The notes: a model not told the origin generated them from the letters alone. DNA of 64,000 bases from a bacterium (GCA_024742285.1 JANSYR010000005.1:124001-188000), one strand, 5' to 3'; shown: positions 16,186-24,464, counted from the stretch's first letter. Numbers and translations: made by a program.

Positions 16186-16980
16186 TCAGCGACCCGGCGC
16201 GAGCGCCTTGATGATCGGCCGGAAGATCTTCGACTGGGCGAAGGGGTCGAGCCATCGATAGAGGCGACCCGAGATCGCGATCGGCTTGCCGCGTTCGACG
16301 GCTTCGATCCCGTCGCGAACGACGGTCTCGGCGTCGTACCACATGAACCCGGGGAGGGCGTTCTTCATCTCCGAGAGTCCCGCGACCTCGTGGAAGTCCG
16401 TGTGCGTGAAGCCTGGACAGAGGGCGGACACGTGCACGTCCGTGCCGGCGAGCATCAGGTCGAGCTCCTCGGAGAGGGCGACGAGGTAGGCCTTCGACGG
16501 TCCGTAGTGGGCGCCCGCCGGGCGCGCGAGGCGTCCGGCGAAGGAGGCGACGTTGATCACGCGTCCAAAGCCCCGGGCCTGCATCGGCGGGATGAAGTGG
16601 TGACACAGGTGGGTCACGGAGGTCATCATCAGCTCGAGGAAGGCGGCTTGCGGCGCCCAGTCCTTCTCCTCGAGGAGGTGCGGGCCGGCGCTGCCCGCGT
16701 TGTTGACCAGGAAATCGACGTCCAGCCCCGCGTCGCGGGTCTCCTCGAAGAGCGCGCGAGGGGCATCGGGATCCGCCAGGTCCGCGGAGATCGTGTGGAC
16801 GGGGACGCCGTGGCGCGCCTTCAGGTCCGCCGCGACCGACTCGAGCTTCTCCTTGCGGCGGGCGACGAGAACGAGTTGGTATCCGAGGGCAGCGAGCTGA
16901 TCGGCGAACTCGACGCCGAGACCGGCGGAGGCGCCGGTGATCAGGGCCGTGCGGGGCGAGGTGGTCGTGTCGTTGGGCAA
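16186..16980 (-). CDS. SDR family oxidoreductase
   Basis: 264 aa. TGASAGLGVEFA (residues 14-25), NNAGSAG, NVASFAG and YGPSK are intact. The pattern (TGASAGLG plus a C-terminus extended by a hydrophobic, basic tail RLYRWLDPFAQSKIFRPI) matches the DltE/YqjQ-like or 17beta-HSD12-like SDRs that act on lipid substrates near membranes. The start is TTG at 16978-16980, preceded by GGGAG at six bases. That ribosome site lies in the 3' arm of a perfect 7 bp hairpin (16987-17009), so translation may be controlled by RNA folding. The frame has no better start in this region. Confidence 0.82.
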   Translation of the reverse strand: MPNDTTTSPRTALITGASAGLGVEFADQLAALGYQLVLVARRKEKLESVAADLKARHGVPVHTISADLADPDAPRALFEETRDAGLDVDFLVNNAGSAGPHLLEEKDWAPQAAFLELMMTSVTHLCHHFIPPMQARGFGRVINVASFAGRLARPAGAHYGPSKAYLVALSEELDLMLAGTDVHVSALCPGFTHTDFHEVAGLSEMKNALPGFMWYDAETVVRDGIEAVERGKPIAISGRLYRWLDPFAQSKIFRPIIKALAPGR

Positions 16981-16986
16981 GGGCGT

Positions 16987-17009
16987 CTCCCGGGCGCGCG
17001 TTCCGGGAG
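16987..17009 (-). promoter_or_regulatory. 5'-UTR hairpin covering the SDR ribosome site
   Basis: In the minus-strand message CTCCCGG pairs perfectly with CCGGGAG across a 9-base loop. The 3' arm contains GGGAG, the only purine-rich ribosome site before the TTG start at 16980. The hairpin would hide the site until opened by temperature, a protein or a helicase. Confidence 0.5.
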
Positions 17010-17061
17010 GCTAGCGCGCAGCCCGTCATGGGTCGTTTTCTCGAGCCGGCCGCGGGCCGCT

Positions 17062-17634
17062 TCAGGCCGTCGGCGTGTAGCGGATCAACACCCGCGATCC
17101 GTCGGCATGCCCGCTCCGCATCGGATCACGCCAATCCGCGATCTCGGCGGGATACTTCGTCTCGTAGCGCGCCAGCAGTCGGTCCAGGAGCGCGTCGTCC
17201 TTCAGGCGCTCGCCCTTGGCGACGAAGTTGGGGGCCGCGCGGAAGGCTTGGTTGCGTCCGCCGTACCAGGTCTTCCAGAGCCCGTGGTCGCCGACCCAGA
17301 TTCGTGCGCGATCGAGACCGCGGGCGAGGGCGGTGGCCTTCCAGCGATCGCTCCCCACGATCACGACGACCGCGTCGTCGAGCCAGGCGTACCAGAGCTC
17401 GGCGTGGCAGGTGCTCTCCGAGTCGTCGCGGCCGAGCGGAGAGACGTAGACGAAGGGACTCTCGTCGAGGAGCTTCGTCGGCGGCGGGCCGGCGGGGGCG
17501 GGCTCGGCGGCGCGGATCTCGTCCGGCGCGGCAGCGAGGGCAGCGCTTCCCAGCGCGCTCCAGGCGAGGGCCCGTGAGAAGCGGCGTCGCGTCAGGCGCA
17601 GGGCCGGAGTCGGACGGGGGGCTCGATCGGACAT
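17062..17634 (-). CDS. Tat-exported split-barrel (PPOX-like) protein
   Basis: 190 aa from the ATG at 17632-17634, with GGAGGA just upstream. The N-terminus is a twin-arginine signal, LTRRRFSRALAW, followed by a hydrophobic helix and an AxA-type cleavage region (residues 13-42). The mature part, with LWYAWLDDAVVVIVGSDRWK and ARIWVGDHG, reads like the FMN/F420-binding split beta-barrel of the pyridoxamine-5'-phosphate-oxidase superfamily. Such a protein would bind a flavin-type cofactor in the periplasm and would need folding before export, which fits Tat. I cannot see a specific activity. It lies 81 bp downstream, on the minus strand, of nothing related; probably monocistronic. Confidence 0.65.
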   Translation of the reverse strand: MSDRAPRPTPALRLTRRRFSRALAWSALGSAALAAAPDEIRAAEPAPAGPPPTKLLDESPFVYVSPLGRDDSESTCHAELWYAWLDDAVVVIVGSDRWKATALARGLDRARIWVGDHGLWKTWYGGRNQAFRAAPNFVAKGERLKDDALLDRLLARYETKYPAEIADWRDPMRSGHADGSRVLIRYTPTA

Positions 17635-17702
17635 GGAATCCTCCTCGCGAGGGACGCCGCCGGACCTTACCACGAAGCCCTTCGGGCGGCGTTCGCGGCG
17701 CG

Positions 17703-17731
17703 TTGTGGAGGGCCCGGCCGCGGTTTAGGAT
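17703..17731 (+). promoter_or_regulatory. Sigma-70-like promoter for crotonase operon
   Basis: TTGTGG (17703-17708), 17 bp spacer, TAGGAT (17726-17731). It leaves a leader of about 100 bases before the ATG at 17838. It is the likely start of the run of same-strand genes that follows. Confidence 0.5.
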
Positions 17732-17837
17732 CCAGGGCCCGCGCGGATCGCGGCGGCGGAGGCCGCCGGTACGCGGCCACCCGACGATCGCGCCGAACAC
17801 GACCGCCCCGCGCCACGCGGAGCAAGGGAGTCCCCTG

Positions 17838-18740
17838 ATGAGCTACGACAACGATGCCCCGGATGCGGGCGGTGAGCTTCGCCCCTCCTGGCCCGCCTCG
17901 GCCGACGAATACGAAGTCCTGCTGGTCGATCGACCGGCGCCGCACGTCAACCGTGTGACCCTCAACCGTCCGGAGAAGCGCAACGCGCTGAACAACAAGC
18001 TGCGGGCCGAGCTGCTCCACGCGCTCCAGCAGGGGGACCAGGATCCCGACGTGCACGTTCAGATCGTCCGCGGCGCCGGGCCGAGCTTCTCCGCGGGATA
18101 CGACCTCGGCGGCGGCAACGAGGGCCTCGAGTACCCCTTCTTCACGGCGGAGGGCGAAGGCCAGTGGCCGCGCCACGTGACCGACGGATGGATGAGCATC
18201 TGGGACCTCGCGAAGCCCGTGATCGCTCAGATCCATGGCTTCTGCCTCGCCGGGGGGAGCGAACTCGCCACCGGCTGCGACGTCGTCTACATGGCTGACG
18301 ATGCGCAGATGGGATATCCGGCGGTCCGCTTCGGCGTGCCGGACATGCAGTTCCACGCGTGGCTGGTCGGAATGCGCCGTGGCATGGAGATGATGCTGAC
18401 CGGCGATTCGATCAACGGGAAGGAAGCCGTCGAACGTGGCTGGGCGACCCGCTCCTTCCCCGCCGAAGAGCTCGAAGAGAAGACCCTCGAGATGGCCCAG
18501 CGGATGGCGTCGCTCCCGCCCGACATCGTCCAGCTGAACAAGCGCGCCGTCCACCGCCAGATGGACTCGATGGGGTTCCGTCAGGGCATCCGTCAGGGCA
18601 CCGAACTCTGCACGCTGGCGATCCACCAGCCGAGCTTCCAGGCCTTCATCAACCAGACGGGCAAGGGCGAAGGCAAGCTGACCAGCGCGCTCCAGAAGCG
18701 CGACGAGGGGTTCGGGGACTACCGGACCGGCAAGGACTGA
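17838..18740 (+). CDS. Enoyl-CoA hydratase/isomerase family (crotonase) protein
   Basis: 300 aa. Crotonase fold: LNRPEKRNALNNKLRAELL, the oxyanion-hole loop GPSFSAGYDLGGG (about 80-92) and IHGFCLAGGSELATGCD. The Glu in GGSELA corresponds to the first catalytic Glu (rat crotonase Glu144). The position of the second catalytic Glu (in QPEI) reads YPAV, so it is Ala. Members lacking one Glu usually act as isomerases, hydrolases or C-C lyases rather than hydratases. A long insertion with FFTAEGEGQWPRHVTDGW widens the substrate pocket. First gene of a likely operon running to 23042; four bases separate it from the next gene. Confidence 0.85.
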   Translation: MSYDNDAPDAGGELRPSWPASADEYEVLLVDRPAPHVNRVTLNRPEKRNALNNKLRAELLHALQQGDQDPDVHVQIVRGAGPSFSAGYDLGGGNEGLEYPFFTAEGEGQWPRHVTDGWMSIWDLAKPVIAQIHGFCLAGGSELATGCDVVYMADDAQMGYPAVRFGVPDMQFHAWLVGMRRGMEMMLTGDSINGKEAVERGWATRSFPAEELEEKTLEMAQRMASLPPDIVQLNKRAVHRQMDSMGFRQGIRQGTELCTLAIHQPSFQAFINQTGKGEGKLTSALQKRDEGFGDYRTGKD

Positions 18741-18743
18741 TCC

Positions 18744-19418
18744 GTGACGGAGTTCGCGGACCTCGTCCAGAAGATCGAGCCCCACCCGAAGAAGGTGAGC
18801 GACTACGTGGCGAAGCACGCGCGCCGGGGCGACCCGGCGAGCGTGCTCGCGACGATGGATCGATACGCGCGGGAGGAGCGCTTTCTCATGAACCTGGGGC
18901 CCGACAAGGGCGCTCTGGTCGAGGAGGTCTTCGATCGACTGCCCGAGAACGCACGGATCCTCGAGGTCGGAGCGTATTGCGGCTACTCGGCCGTGCTCTT
19001 TGCTTCGAAGCTCGGTCCGGAGGGTCGCCTCGTCTCCCTCGAGATCGGTGAGGAGAGTGTCGAGGCGGCGCGCGCCAACGTCGAGTTCGCCGGGCTGGCT
19101 GACAAGGTCGAAATCATCCTGGGACCGTCGGGGGAATCCATCCCCAGCCTCGAAGGAACCTTCGACCTGGTCTTCCTCGACCACTGGAAGGACCTCTACA
19201 AAGACGATCTCCAGGCCATCGAAGCGAAGGGGCTGCTCGCGCCCGGCTCCCTCGTCGTCGCCGACAACGTCGGCGAGTCCTTCAATCCGACGGCCTATCT
19301 CGAATACGTGCGGACCTGCGGCCACTACGAGTCCGAGCACCGCGAATCGACGATCGAGTACCACACGCTCCCCGACGCGGTGGAGATCTCGGTATTCCGA
19401 CCGTCGAGCGGCGCTTGA
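18744..19418 (+). CDS. Catechol O-methyltransferase-like SAM enzyme
   Basis: 224 aa from the GTG at 18744. It matches animal-type COMT in order and spacing: NLGPDKGALVEEV (residues 50-62), the SAM loop ILEVGAYCGYSAV (72-84), Glu100, VFLDHWKDLY with Asp146 and Lys149, and ADNV with Asp174 and Asn175. In COMT the two Asp and the Asn bind Mg2+ and the Lys is the base that activates the catechol. The protein should therefore methylate a vicinal diol phenol. Catechols arise in aromatic-ring and steroid A-ring breakdown, so protection or side-tracking of such intermediates is possible. It overlaps the next gene by 4 bp (TTGA). Confidence 0.82.
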   Translation: MTEFADLVQKIEPHPKKVSDYVAKHARRGDPASVLATMDRYAREERFLMNLGPDKGALVEEVFDRLPENARILEVGAYCGYSAVLFASKLGPEGRLVSLEIGEESVEAARANVEFAGLADKVEIILGPSGESIPSLEGTFDLVFLDHWKDLYKDDLQAIEAKGLLAPGSLVVADNVGESFNPTAYLEYVRTCGHYESEHRESTIEYHTLPDAVEISVFRPSSGA

Positions 19419-20248
19419 GCGAGAGCGAGGCAGCCCGGGTCGAGGCCCTTCTCGATCCGGCCGCTCCGCCCGACTATCGACGCCTCGCCGCGCGCCTCGC
19501 GGTCGCCTGGTCCGACTCGCGTCCGCGCCGAGTGGGGCTCGGAGGCGGGCAGGGCGCCGGCAAGTCGACCCTCGGACGACTGATCGAGGCCGCGTGTGCC
19601 GAGGTCGCTCTGCGCGCGGTCGTGATCGGTCTCGACGACTTCTATCGCACTCGCGCCGAGCGAGAGGCGATGGCGGCCGAGATGCATCCGCTCTTCGAGA
19701 CGCGCGGGCCGCCGGGCACCCACGACGTCACTGCTCTGGGGTTGGCCCTCGAGGCGCTCGGCGAACCCGGCCCGGTCGACCTGCCCCGATTCGACAAGGG
19801 GCTCGACGACCGGACGGAAGGCACGCGCGTCGAGGGTCCCTTCGATCTCGTCTTGCTCGAGGGCTGGTGCGTCGGTGCGCAGGCGGCTGGGATCGACTGC
19901 GGCGCCCCGGCGATCAACGACCTCGAACGGGACCGGGACCCCGATGGCCGTTGGCGTGCGGAGGTCGATGTCCGTCTGGCGAGGGACTACGAGCCGCTCT
20001 GGGATCGCCTCGACGAGCTGGTCTTCCTGCAGGTCCCGGACCTCGGTGCAGTCCGGCGCTGGAGGCTCGAGCAGGAGTCTTCGCTCCCGGAGGCGCGGCG
20101 CCTCGATCGCGATGCGGTCGATCGCTTCGTGGAGTTCTACGAACGGATCACCCTGTCGATGCTCGAGGAGACGCCGCGGCGCGCAGACTGGACCGTCGTC
20201 CTCGCCGACGATCACTCGGTCGCTCGAGTGGTCTCTCGGAAGGGCTGA
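19415..20248 (+). CDS. P-loop kinase, D-glycerate 3-kinase (GLYK/Tda10)-like
   Basis: 277 aa from the TTG at 19415 overlapping the methyltransferase stop. Walker A is GGGQGAGKST (43-52). The characteristic run LDDFYRTRAER, HPLFETRGPPGTHDV, LPRFDKGLDDRTEG and LLEGWCVGA belongs to the glycerate-kinase/Tda10 branch of phosphoribulokinase-like kinases, known from plants (photorespiratory GLYK) and fungi and present in some bacteria. It would phosphorylate glycerate or a similar small polyol acid. Why it should be in a cluster with COMT, TauD and a sterol-isomerase homologue is unclear; the 4 bp overlap argues that it is in the same operon. Confidence 0.82.
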   Translation: MSESEAARVEALLDPAAPPDYRRLAARLAVAWSDSRPRRVGLGGGQGAGKSTLGRLIEAACAEVALRAVVIGLDDFYRTRAEREAMAAEMHPLFETRGPPGTHDVTALGLALEALGEPGPVDLPRFDKGLDDRTEGTRVEGPFDLVLLEGWCVGAQAAGIDCGAPAINDLERDRDPDGRWRAEVDVRLARDYEPLWDRLDELVFLQVPDLGAVRRWRLEQESSLPEARRLDRDAVDRFVEFYERITLSMLEETPRRADWTVVLADDHSVARVVSRKG

Positions 20249-20324
20249 AGGGGCGCTTGCCTTCGTCCGCCGGGGCGGGGAACATCCGAGGGCGCGCGAC
20301 GATTGCTGCGCAGGGAGGAGAAGC

Positions 20325-21155
20325 ATGGAGGTCGACCCGCTCGGTGGCGCGCTCGGTGCGGAGATTCGCGGGGTCGATGCCCGGGCTCCGAAGGACGAGG
20401 AGATCGCGGCGGTTCGTGAAGCGCTCCTCGAGCACGAGGTCGTGTTCCTCCGCGACACCGGACTCGACGACGAGGGCCACCTCGCGTTCGCGGCCCGCTT
20501 CGGGAAGCCGAGTGTCTTTCCGCTCTTCGCGGTGCTCGGCGAGACCGAGCCGACCTTCCAGACGATCACCGACGGTCCCGACAGGCCGCCCTCGACCGAC
20601 TACTGGCACACCGACGTGACGTGGACGGCGGAGCCGCCGACGGCCGCTTTCCTGCGCGCGACGATCACGCCGGAGCGGGGCGGCGACACGATGTGGGGCT
20701 CGATGACCGCCGCGTACGATGCGCTTTCCGAGCGGATGCGCGACTTCTGCGACGGACTGCACGTGCGGCACGACAACGCCTCCTTCATTCGCGGTCTCGA
20801 ACGGAAGCTCGGGGCCGAAGCGGTCGCGGAATGGGCGACCAAGCTCCGGGAGGCCCATCCGCCGGTGGAGCATCCACTCGTACGGACGCATCCGGAGACG
20901 GGACGGAGGGCGCTGCTCTGGGGAGGGGGCTTCATGCGCGAAGTCGTCGAGCTGACGAAGCCCGAGAGCGAGGCGCTCCTCGACTTCCTGGGCCGCCACA
21001 TCGACCAACCGATCTTCCATGCGCGATGGCGCTGGCAGGTGGGGGACCTGGCGATCTGGGACGAGCGGTCGACGGTTCACCGCGGCCTCTCGGATCACTT
21101 TCCTCGCGCGCGGGAAGTCCGGCGCTGCGTGATCGATGGAGACCGACCGGTATGA
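20325..21155 (+). CDS. TauD/TfdA family Fe(II)/2-oxoglutarate dioxygenase
   Basis: 276 aa; GGAGGAG precedes the ATG at 20325. The iron facial triad is seen as WHTDVTW (His95, Asp97) and the distal His in STVHRG (about 252), with a C-terminal Arg (REVRRC) for 2-oxoglutarate. LFAVLGETEP and GGDTMWGSM are standard TauD features. The substrate is not identifiable; TauD paralogues hydroxylate sulfonates, phenoxy acids, alkyl sulfates or terpenoid/steroid-like acids. It overlaps the membrane-protein gene by 4 bp (ATGA). Confidence 0.87.
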   Translation: MEVDPLGGALGAEIRGVDARAPKDEEIAAVREALLEHEVVFLRDTGLDDEGHLAFAARFGKPSVFPLFAVLGETEPTFQTITDGPDRPPSTDYWHTDVTWTAEPPTAAFLRATITPERGGDTMWGSMTAAYDALSERMRDFCDGLHVRHDNASFIRGLERKLGAEAVAEWATKLREAHPPVEHPLVRTHPETGRRALLWGGGFMREVVELTKPESEALLDFLGRHIDQPIFHARWRWQVGDLAIWDERSTVHRGLSDHFPRAREVRRCVIDGDRPV

Positions 21156-21988
21156 GCACGAGGTCGCAGTGGTTCTCGGAGAACCCGGACAAGGCCTGGG
21201 GGGAGAAGTTCTTCCTGACCTTCATCCCCGTCTTCTTCGTCTACAACGGCGTGATGCAGGGCATGGGCTGGCTGGACACCAACGACTTCTGGCACGTCGT
21301 CCAGAATCTCGGCATGTGGCTGCCCTATTGCGTCTTCCTGCCCTGGTGGCTGCGGCGAAGCTCCGGGGTCGTGTGGCACCAGAGCTATTGGTGGAAGTTC
21401 AACCTCTACATGTTCGTCTTCGTGTTCTGGGTGACCTACTTCCACACGGAGTACTTCTTCGATCTGCTGGGCCTCCGCTATCGCCACGACGACGTGTCCC
21501 TCTATTTCGACGCGGCGCTCGTCGGTCCCGACGAGGCGACCGCCGCGGCGACCTTCCAGAAGGTCCCGGTCGGGATGTATCTCAACGCGACGGCCTTCTT
21601 CGTCGTCTATCACACGGCCGCCGTCGTCTGCATGCGGCGGGTGTGGAACATGACCGGGGGGCTCGGTGCCCAGGCGCGTCGACTGGCCTGGGGCGCGATC
21701 GTGCTCGTGTCGGCGCTCTTCTGGGCCTGGGCGGAGACGCGTCTCTACATCACGCAGGCGGCGAGCACGACGGTCTGGTACGAGGATCTCGACGCTATGC
21801 TCCTCTGGGGGTCGATCATCTACTCGATGTACTTCGTGGCGAGCTTCCCGAGCGTCTATCGGCTGGACGAGACGATGAGCGATCCGCGATGGTCGGCTGC
21901 GCGGGTCTTCCTCGAGGCGAGCGCTGCGGCGATGATCAGCCTCTTCCTCTTCGATCTCTGGGGCCACTACGTCGGTCGCATCTACTGA
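21152..21988 (+). CDS. Cycloeucalenol cycloisomerase (CPI1)-like sterol membrane protein
   Basis: 278 aa with about six or seven hydrophobic segments. It parallels plant CPI1 along its whole length: ENPDKAWGEKFFLTFIP (CPI1 has NPSKRWGELFFL), YWWKFNLYMFVFVFW then YFHTEYFFDLLGLRY (CPI1 YFWTHYFFKVLGASY), FFVVYHTAAVVCMRRV (CPI1 FLFYHVASNITLRRL), YSMYFVASFPSVYRLDE (CPI1 YAIYFIVSFPMFFRMDE) and AAAMISLFLFDLWGHYVG at the C-terminus. CPI1 opens the 9beta,19-cyclopropane ring of cycloeucalenol. The plant sequence is recalled, not searched. The bacterial substrate may be a different cyclopropyl or Delta8 sterol. Start overlaps the dioxygenase stop; the next gene, 16 bp on, is a 3beta-HSD-like dehydrogenase. 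Confidence 0.72.
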   Translation: MSTRSQWFSENPDKAWGEKFFLTFIPVFFVYNGVMQGMGWLDTNDFWHVVQNLGMWLPYCVFLPWWLRRSSGVVWHQSYWWKFNLYMFVFVFWVTYFHTEYFFDLLGLRYRHDDVSLYFDAALVGPDEATAAATFQKVPVGMYLNATAFFVVYHTAAVVCMRRVWNMTGGLGAQARRLAWGAIVLVSALFWAWAETRLYITQAASTTVWYEDLDAMLLWGSIIYSMYFVASFPSVYRLDETMSDPRWSAARVFLEASAAAMISLFLFDLWGHYVGRIY

Positions 21989-22004
21989 CGGGAGACGCGG
22001 CCCG

Positions 22005-23042
22005 ATGAAGATTCTCGTGACCGGCGCGACGGGGCTGATCGGTTGCCACGCGGCTGCGGCGCTGTTGGAAGCGGGCCACGCGGTCCGGCTCCTGGTCCGT
22101 GATCCGTCGAAGCTCGATTCCGTCTTCGCGCCCTTCGGGCGAAGCGCGCGGGACTTCGAGGTCGTCGTCGGGTCGATCGAGGATCCCGCCGCGCTCGAGG
22201 AGGCTCTTCGCGGCTGTGCGGGGCTTCTCCACTGTGCCGGGCGCTTCTCCCCGGACCGGCGGGAGGCAGACGCGCTCCGCGAGACGAACGTCGAGGGGAC
22301 GCGACGGATCCTCGAGGCGGCCGAGCGCATTCAGGCCGAAGCACCCCTCGAACGGCTCGTCTACGTGTCGAGCATCCTCGCGCTCTTCCCCGCGCCAGGG
22401 CCGAAGATGCACGCAACCGACGACGTGGCTTCGCCCGAGGAGATGTACGCGGCGACCAAGGCGGAGGCCGAACGCGTTGCGCGTGCGGCGCAGGAACGGC
22501 TGCCCCTCACGATCGTGTATCCGGCTGCGGTCCAGGGGCCGGACGATCCGACCTTCTCGATCGGGCCCAAGTTGGTGGCCGATGCCCTCGACGCGGGAAG
22601 CGTGCTCGTCACGGATGGAGGACTGCCCTCGACGGACGTCCGCGATCTCGCCCGGCTCTTCGTCGCGCTCTTCGCGGGCGAGGCCCACTCCGAGCGTCTG
22701 ATGGCCCCCGCCTTCTTCGTCGAGCATGCCGACTACCACCGTCTCCTCTGCACCCTGACGGGTCGCGACCTGCGCGCGCAGCGGCTGCCCGGCTGGCTCC
22801 TGCGCGGGATGGGACGGGTGGGGGATTGGATGGGCCTGCTGGGGCGTCCGGTCCAGCTGACCTCCGAAGCGGCGGCGGTCCTCACCCGGAGCGTGCCCGT
22901 CGACGATGCGGAAGCGTGCAAGCTGCTCGGGCGGCCGCCGATCCCGGCGGAGAAGTCCTTTCAGGACCTGATCGTCTGGATGGCCGCCGCGGGATACATC
23001 TCGGCGGATTCGTCCGGTCGGGCGGGGGCCACTCGCGACTGA
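22005..23042 (+). CDS. NAD(P)-dependent extended SDR, 3beta-HSD/epimerase-like
   Basis: 345 aa. N-terminal nucleotide loop VTGATGLIGCHAA (residues 5-17); catalytic Ser in YVSSILA and Tyr-Lys in YAATK (about 148-152). The fold and RLVYVSSI/ATDDVASPEEMYAATKAEAE pattern is that of extended SDRs close to 3beta-hydroxysteroid dehydrogenase and dihydroflavonol reductase. Sterol 3beta-HSD/decarboxylase work at C4-demethylation, so a partner role with the CPI1-like protein 16 bp upstream is attractive but unproven. It ends the operon. A modest GC-rich hairpin follows at 23079-23094. Confidence 0.78.
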   Translation: MKILVTGATGLIGCHAAAALLEAGHAVRLLVRDPSKLDSVFAPFGRSARDFEVVVGSIEDPAALEEALRGCAGLLHCAGRFSPDRREADALRETNVEGTRRILEAAERIQAEAPLERLVYVSSILALFPAPGPKMHATDDVASPEEMYAATKAEAERVARAAQERLPLTIVYPAAVQGPDDPTFSIGPKLVADALDAGSVLVTDGGLPSTDVRDLARLFVALFAGEAHSERLMAPAFFVEHADYHRLLCTLTGRDLRAQRLPGWLLRGMGRVGDWMGLLGRPVQLTSEAAAVLTRSVPVDDAEACKLLGRPPIPAEKSFQDLIVWMAAAGYISADSSGRAGATRD

Positions 23043-23078
23043 GCTCGAGACCACACTCCGTCGACGGGAAAGGGGCTC

Positions 23079-23094
23079 GCCCCTCCGGTGGGGC
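23079..23094. terminator. Possible weak hairpin between convergent genes
   Basis: GCCCC and GGGGC (23079-23083 and 23090-23094) flank a 6-base loop TCCGGT. It is 58 bp long as a gap and separates the epimerase stop from the serine hydrolase stop. No T-tract; low confidence. Confidence 0.3.
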
Positions 23095-23099
23095 GTCCG

Positions 23100-24464
23100 T
23101 CAGTCGACCAGCGCGGCGTTCACGCCGCGCATCAGGTGGGCCCGGAGGCGATAGGAGCTCGACGGGACGAGCTGGGTCATGAAGACGACGGCGACGTCTT
23201 CCTCGGGGTCGATCCAGAAGAAGGTGCTGGCGGCGCCGCCCCAGCCGAACGTGCCCTTCGAGACCGGCAGGCCCGTGAGCCCCGGATCGACGACGACGCT
23301 TCCCGTCAGGCCAAAGCCGAGCCCGAGGCCGTGATTCGCATAGTCGCCGGCGCTGGTGAAGCGGAGCGGCCGGCGCCCGAAATCCACCGGGGAGAGGTGG
23401 TTCGCCGTCATCAGCTCCACCGTTCGCGGCGAGAGGAGCCGCTCGCCGTCGAGCTCCCCGCCGCGCAAGAGCATCAGCGCGAATCGCATGTAGTCGCTCG
23501 CACTCGCGACGAGCCCGCCGCCGCCCCCCGGCATGGCCGGCGGCTCCAGGTACGCGCTGGTCCGGGGCGGATCGACGAGCTCCATGCCACCCCCGTCGGT
23601 CGCCCCGTAGAGCGCGGCGAAGCGCTCTACGTCCTCGGCGTCGACGTGGAAGCCCGCATCGAGCATCCCGAGGCGGGCGAAGATCTCCTCTTCGAGGAAT
23701 TGCGGGAAGGAGCGTCCGTCGGTCACCTCGATCAGACGGCCGAGGACATCCATGTTGACGCCGTAGTGCCAGGCGCTGCCCGGCTGCTGGACCAACGGAA
23801 GCTGGCCGAGTCGCTCGACCATGTCCGCGAGGGTCGCATCCTGGTCGCGGCCCGAATCGCCGAGGGCCGTCTCTCCCGGGGTCGGCCGCAGGCCAGGCGT
23901 GATCGACAGGTCGGTGTACTGCGTGCCGAGGGGGGAAGGGGCGATGAAGTGATAGGAGAACCCGCTCGTGTGTCGGAGCAGGTCGAGGACGGTGATCTCG
24001 CGCTCGGCGGAGACGGTCGTGGTCGTTCCGTCTTCGTTCCAGACCATGACCTCGAGATCGCCGAGCTCGGGGAGGTACTTCGCGACCGGATCGTTCAGCA
24101 GGAAGAGGCCCTTCTCCCAGGCGATCATCGTCGCCACCCCGGTCACCACCTTCGACATGGAGTAGATCCGGTAGATCGTGTCGGCCTGGAGCGGGCGCGC
24201 CTCCTCGAGATCCATCGATCCGTAGACCCGTTCGTGCACGACCCGGCCGCCGCGCGCGACGAGCAGCTGGTAGCCGGGCAGTCGTCCCTCGTCGACGAAT
24301 CCTTCGAGGACGCGGTCGAGCCGTTCGAGGCGCTCGCTGGACATGCCGACGGATTCCGGCGTCGCCGGAGCGTCGGTCGATCGGTCGGGCGCCGCCTCCA
24401 GTGATGCGCAGGCGCTGAGGAGGAGGGCCGTTGCGAGGCCGACCAGGCGGCGGGGGAGGGACAT
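23100..24464 (-). CDS. Serine hydrolase, beta-lactamase/EstB family lipoprotein
   Basis: 454 aa from the ATG at 24462-24464. The signal ends in a lipobox, LLLSAC with Cys19, so the enzyme is probably a membrane-anchored lipoprotein. SxxK is SMSK (Ser102, Lys105). A Tyr motif HYGVNMDVLG is seen at about residue 236, and the usual H-x-G region reads FGWGGAAST. These are traits of class-C-like esterases rather than true beta-lactamases. It should hydrolyse an ester, possibly a steroid or polyol ester. It is 29 bp downstream of the SDR at 24494-25210 on the same strand and so in its operon. Confidence 0.85.
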   Translation of the reverse strand: MSLPRRLVGLATALLLSACASLEAAPDRSTDAPATPESVGMSSERLERLDRVLEGFVDEGRLPGYQLLVARGGRVVHERVYGSMDLEEARPLQADTIYRIYSMSKVVTGVATMIAWEKGLFLLNDPVAKYLPELGDLEVMVWNEDGTTTTVSAEREITVLDLLRHTSGFSYHFIAPSPLGTQYTDLSITPGLRPTPGETALGDSGRDQDATLADMVERLGQLPLVQQPGSAWHYGVNMDVLGRLIEVTDGRSFPQFLEEEIFARLGMLDAGFHVDAEDVERFAALYGATDGGGMELVDPPRTSAYLEPPAMPGGGGGLVASASDYMRFALMLLRGGELDGERLLSPRTVELMTANHLSPVDFGRRPLRFTSAGDYANHGLGLGFGLTGSVVVDPGLTGLPVSKGTFGWGGAASTFFWIDPEEDVAVVFMTQLVPSSSYRLRAHLMRGVNAALVD

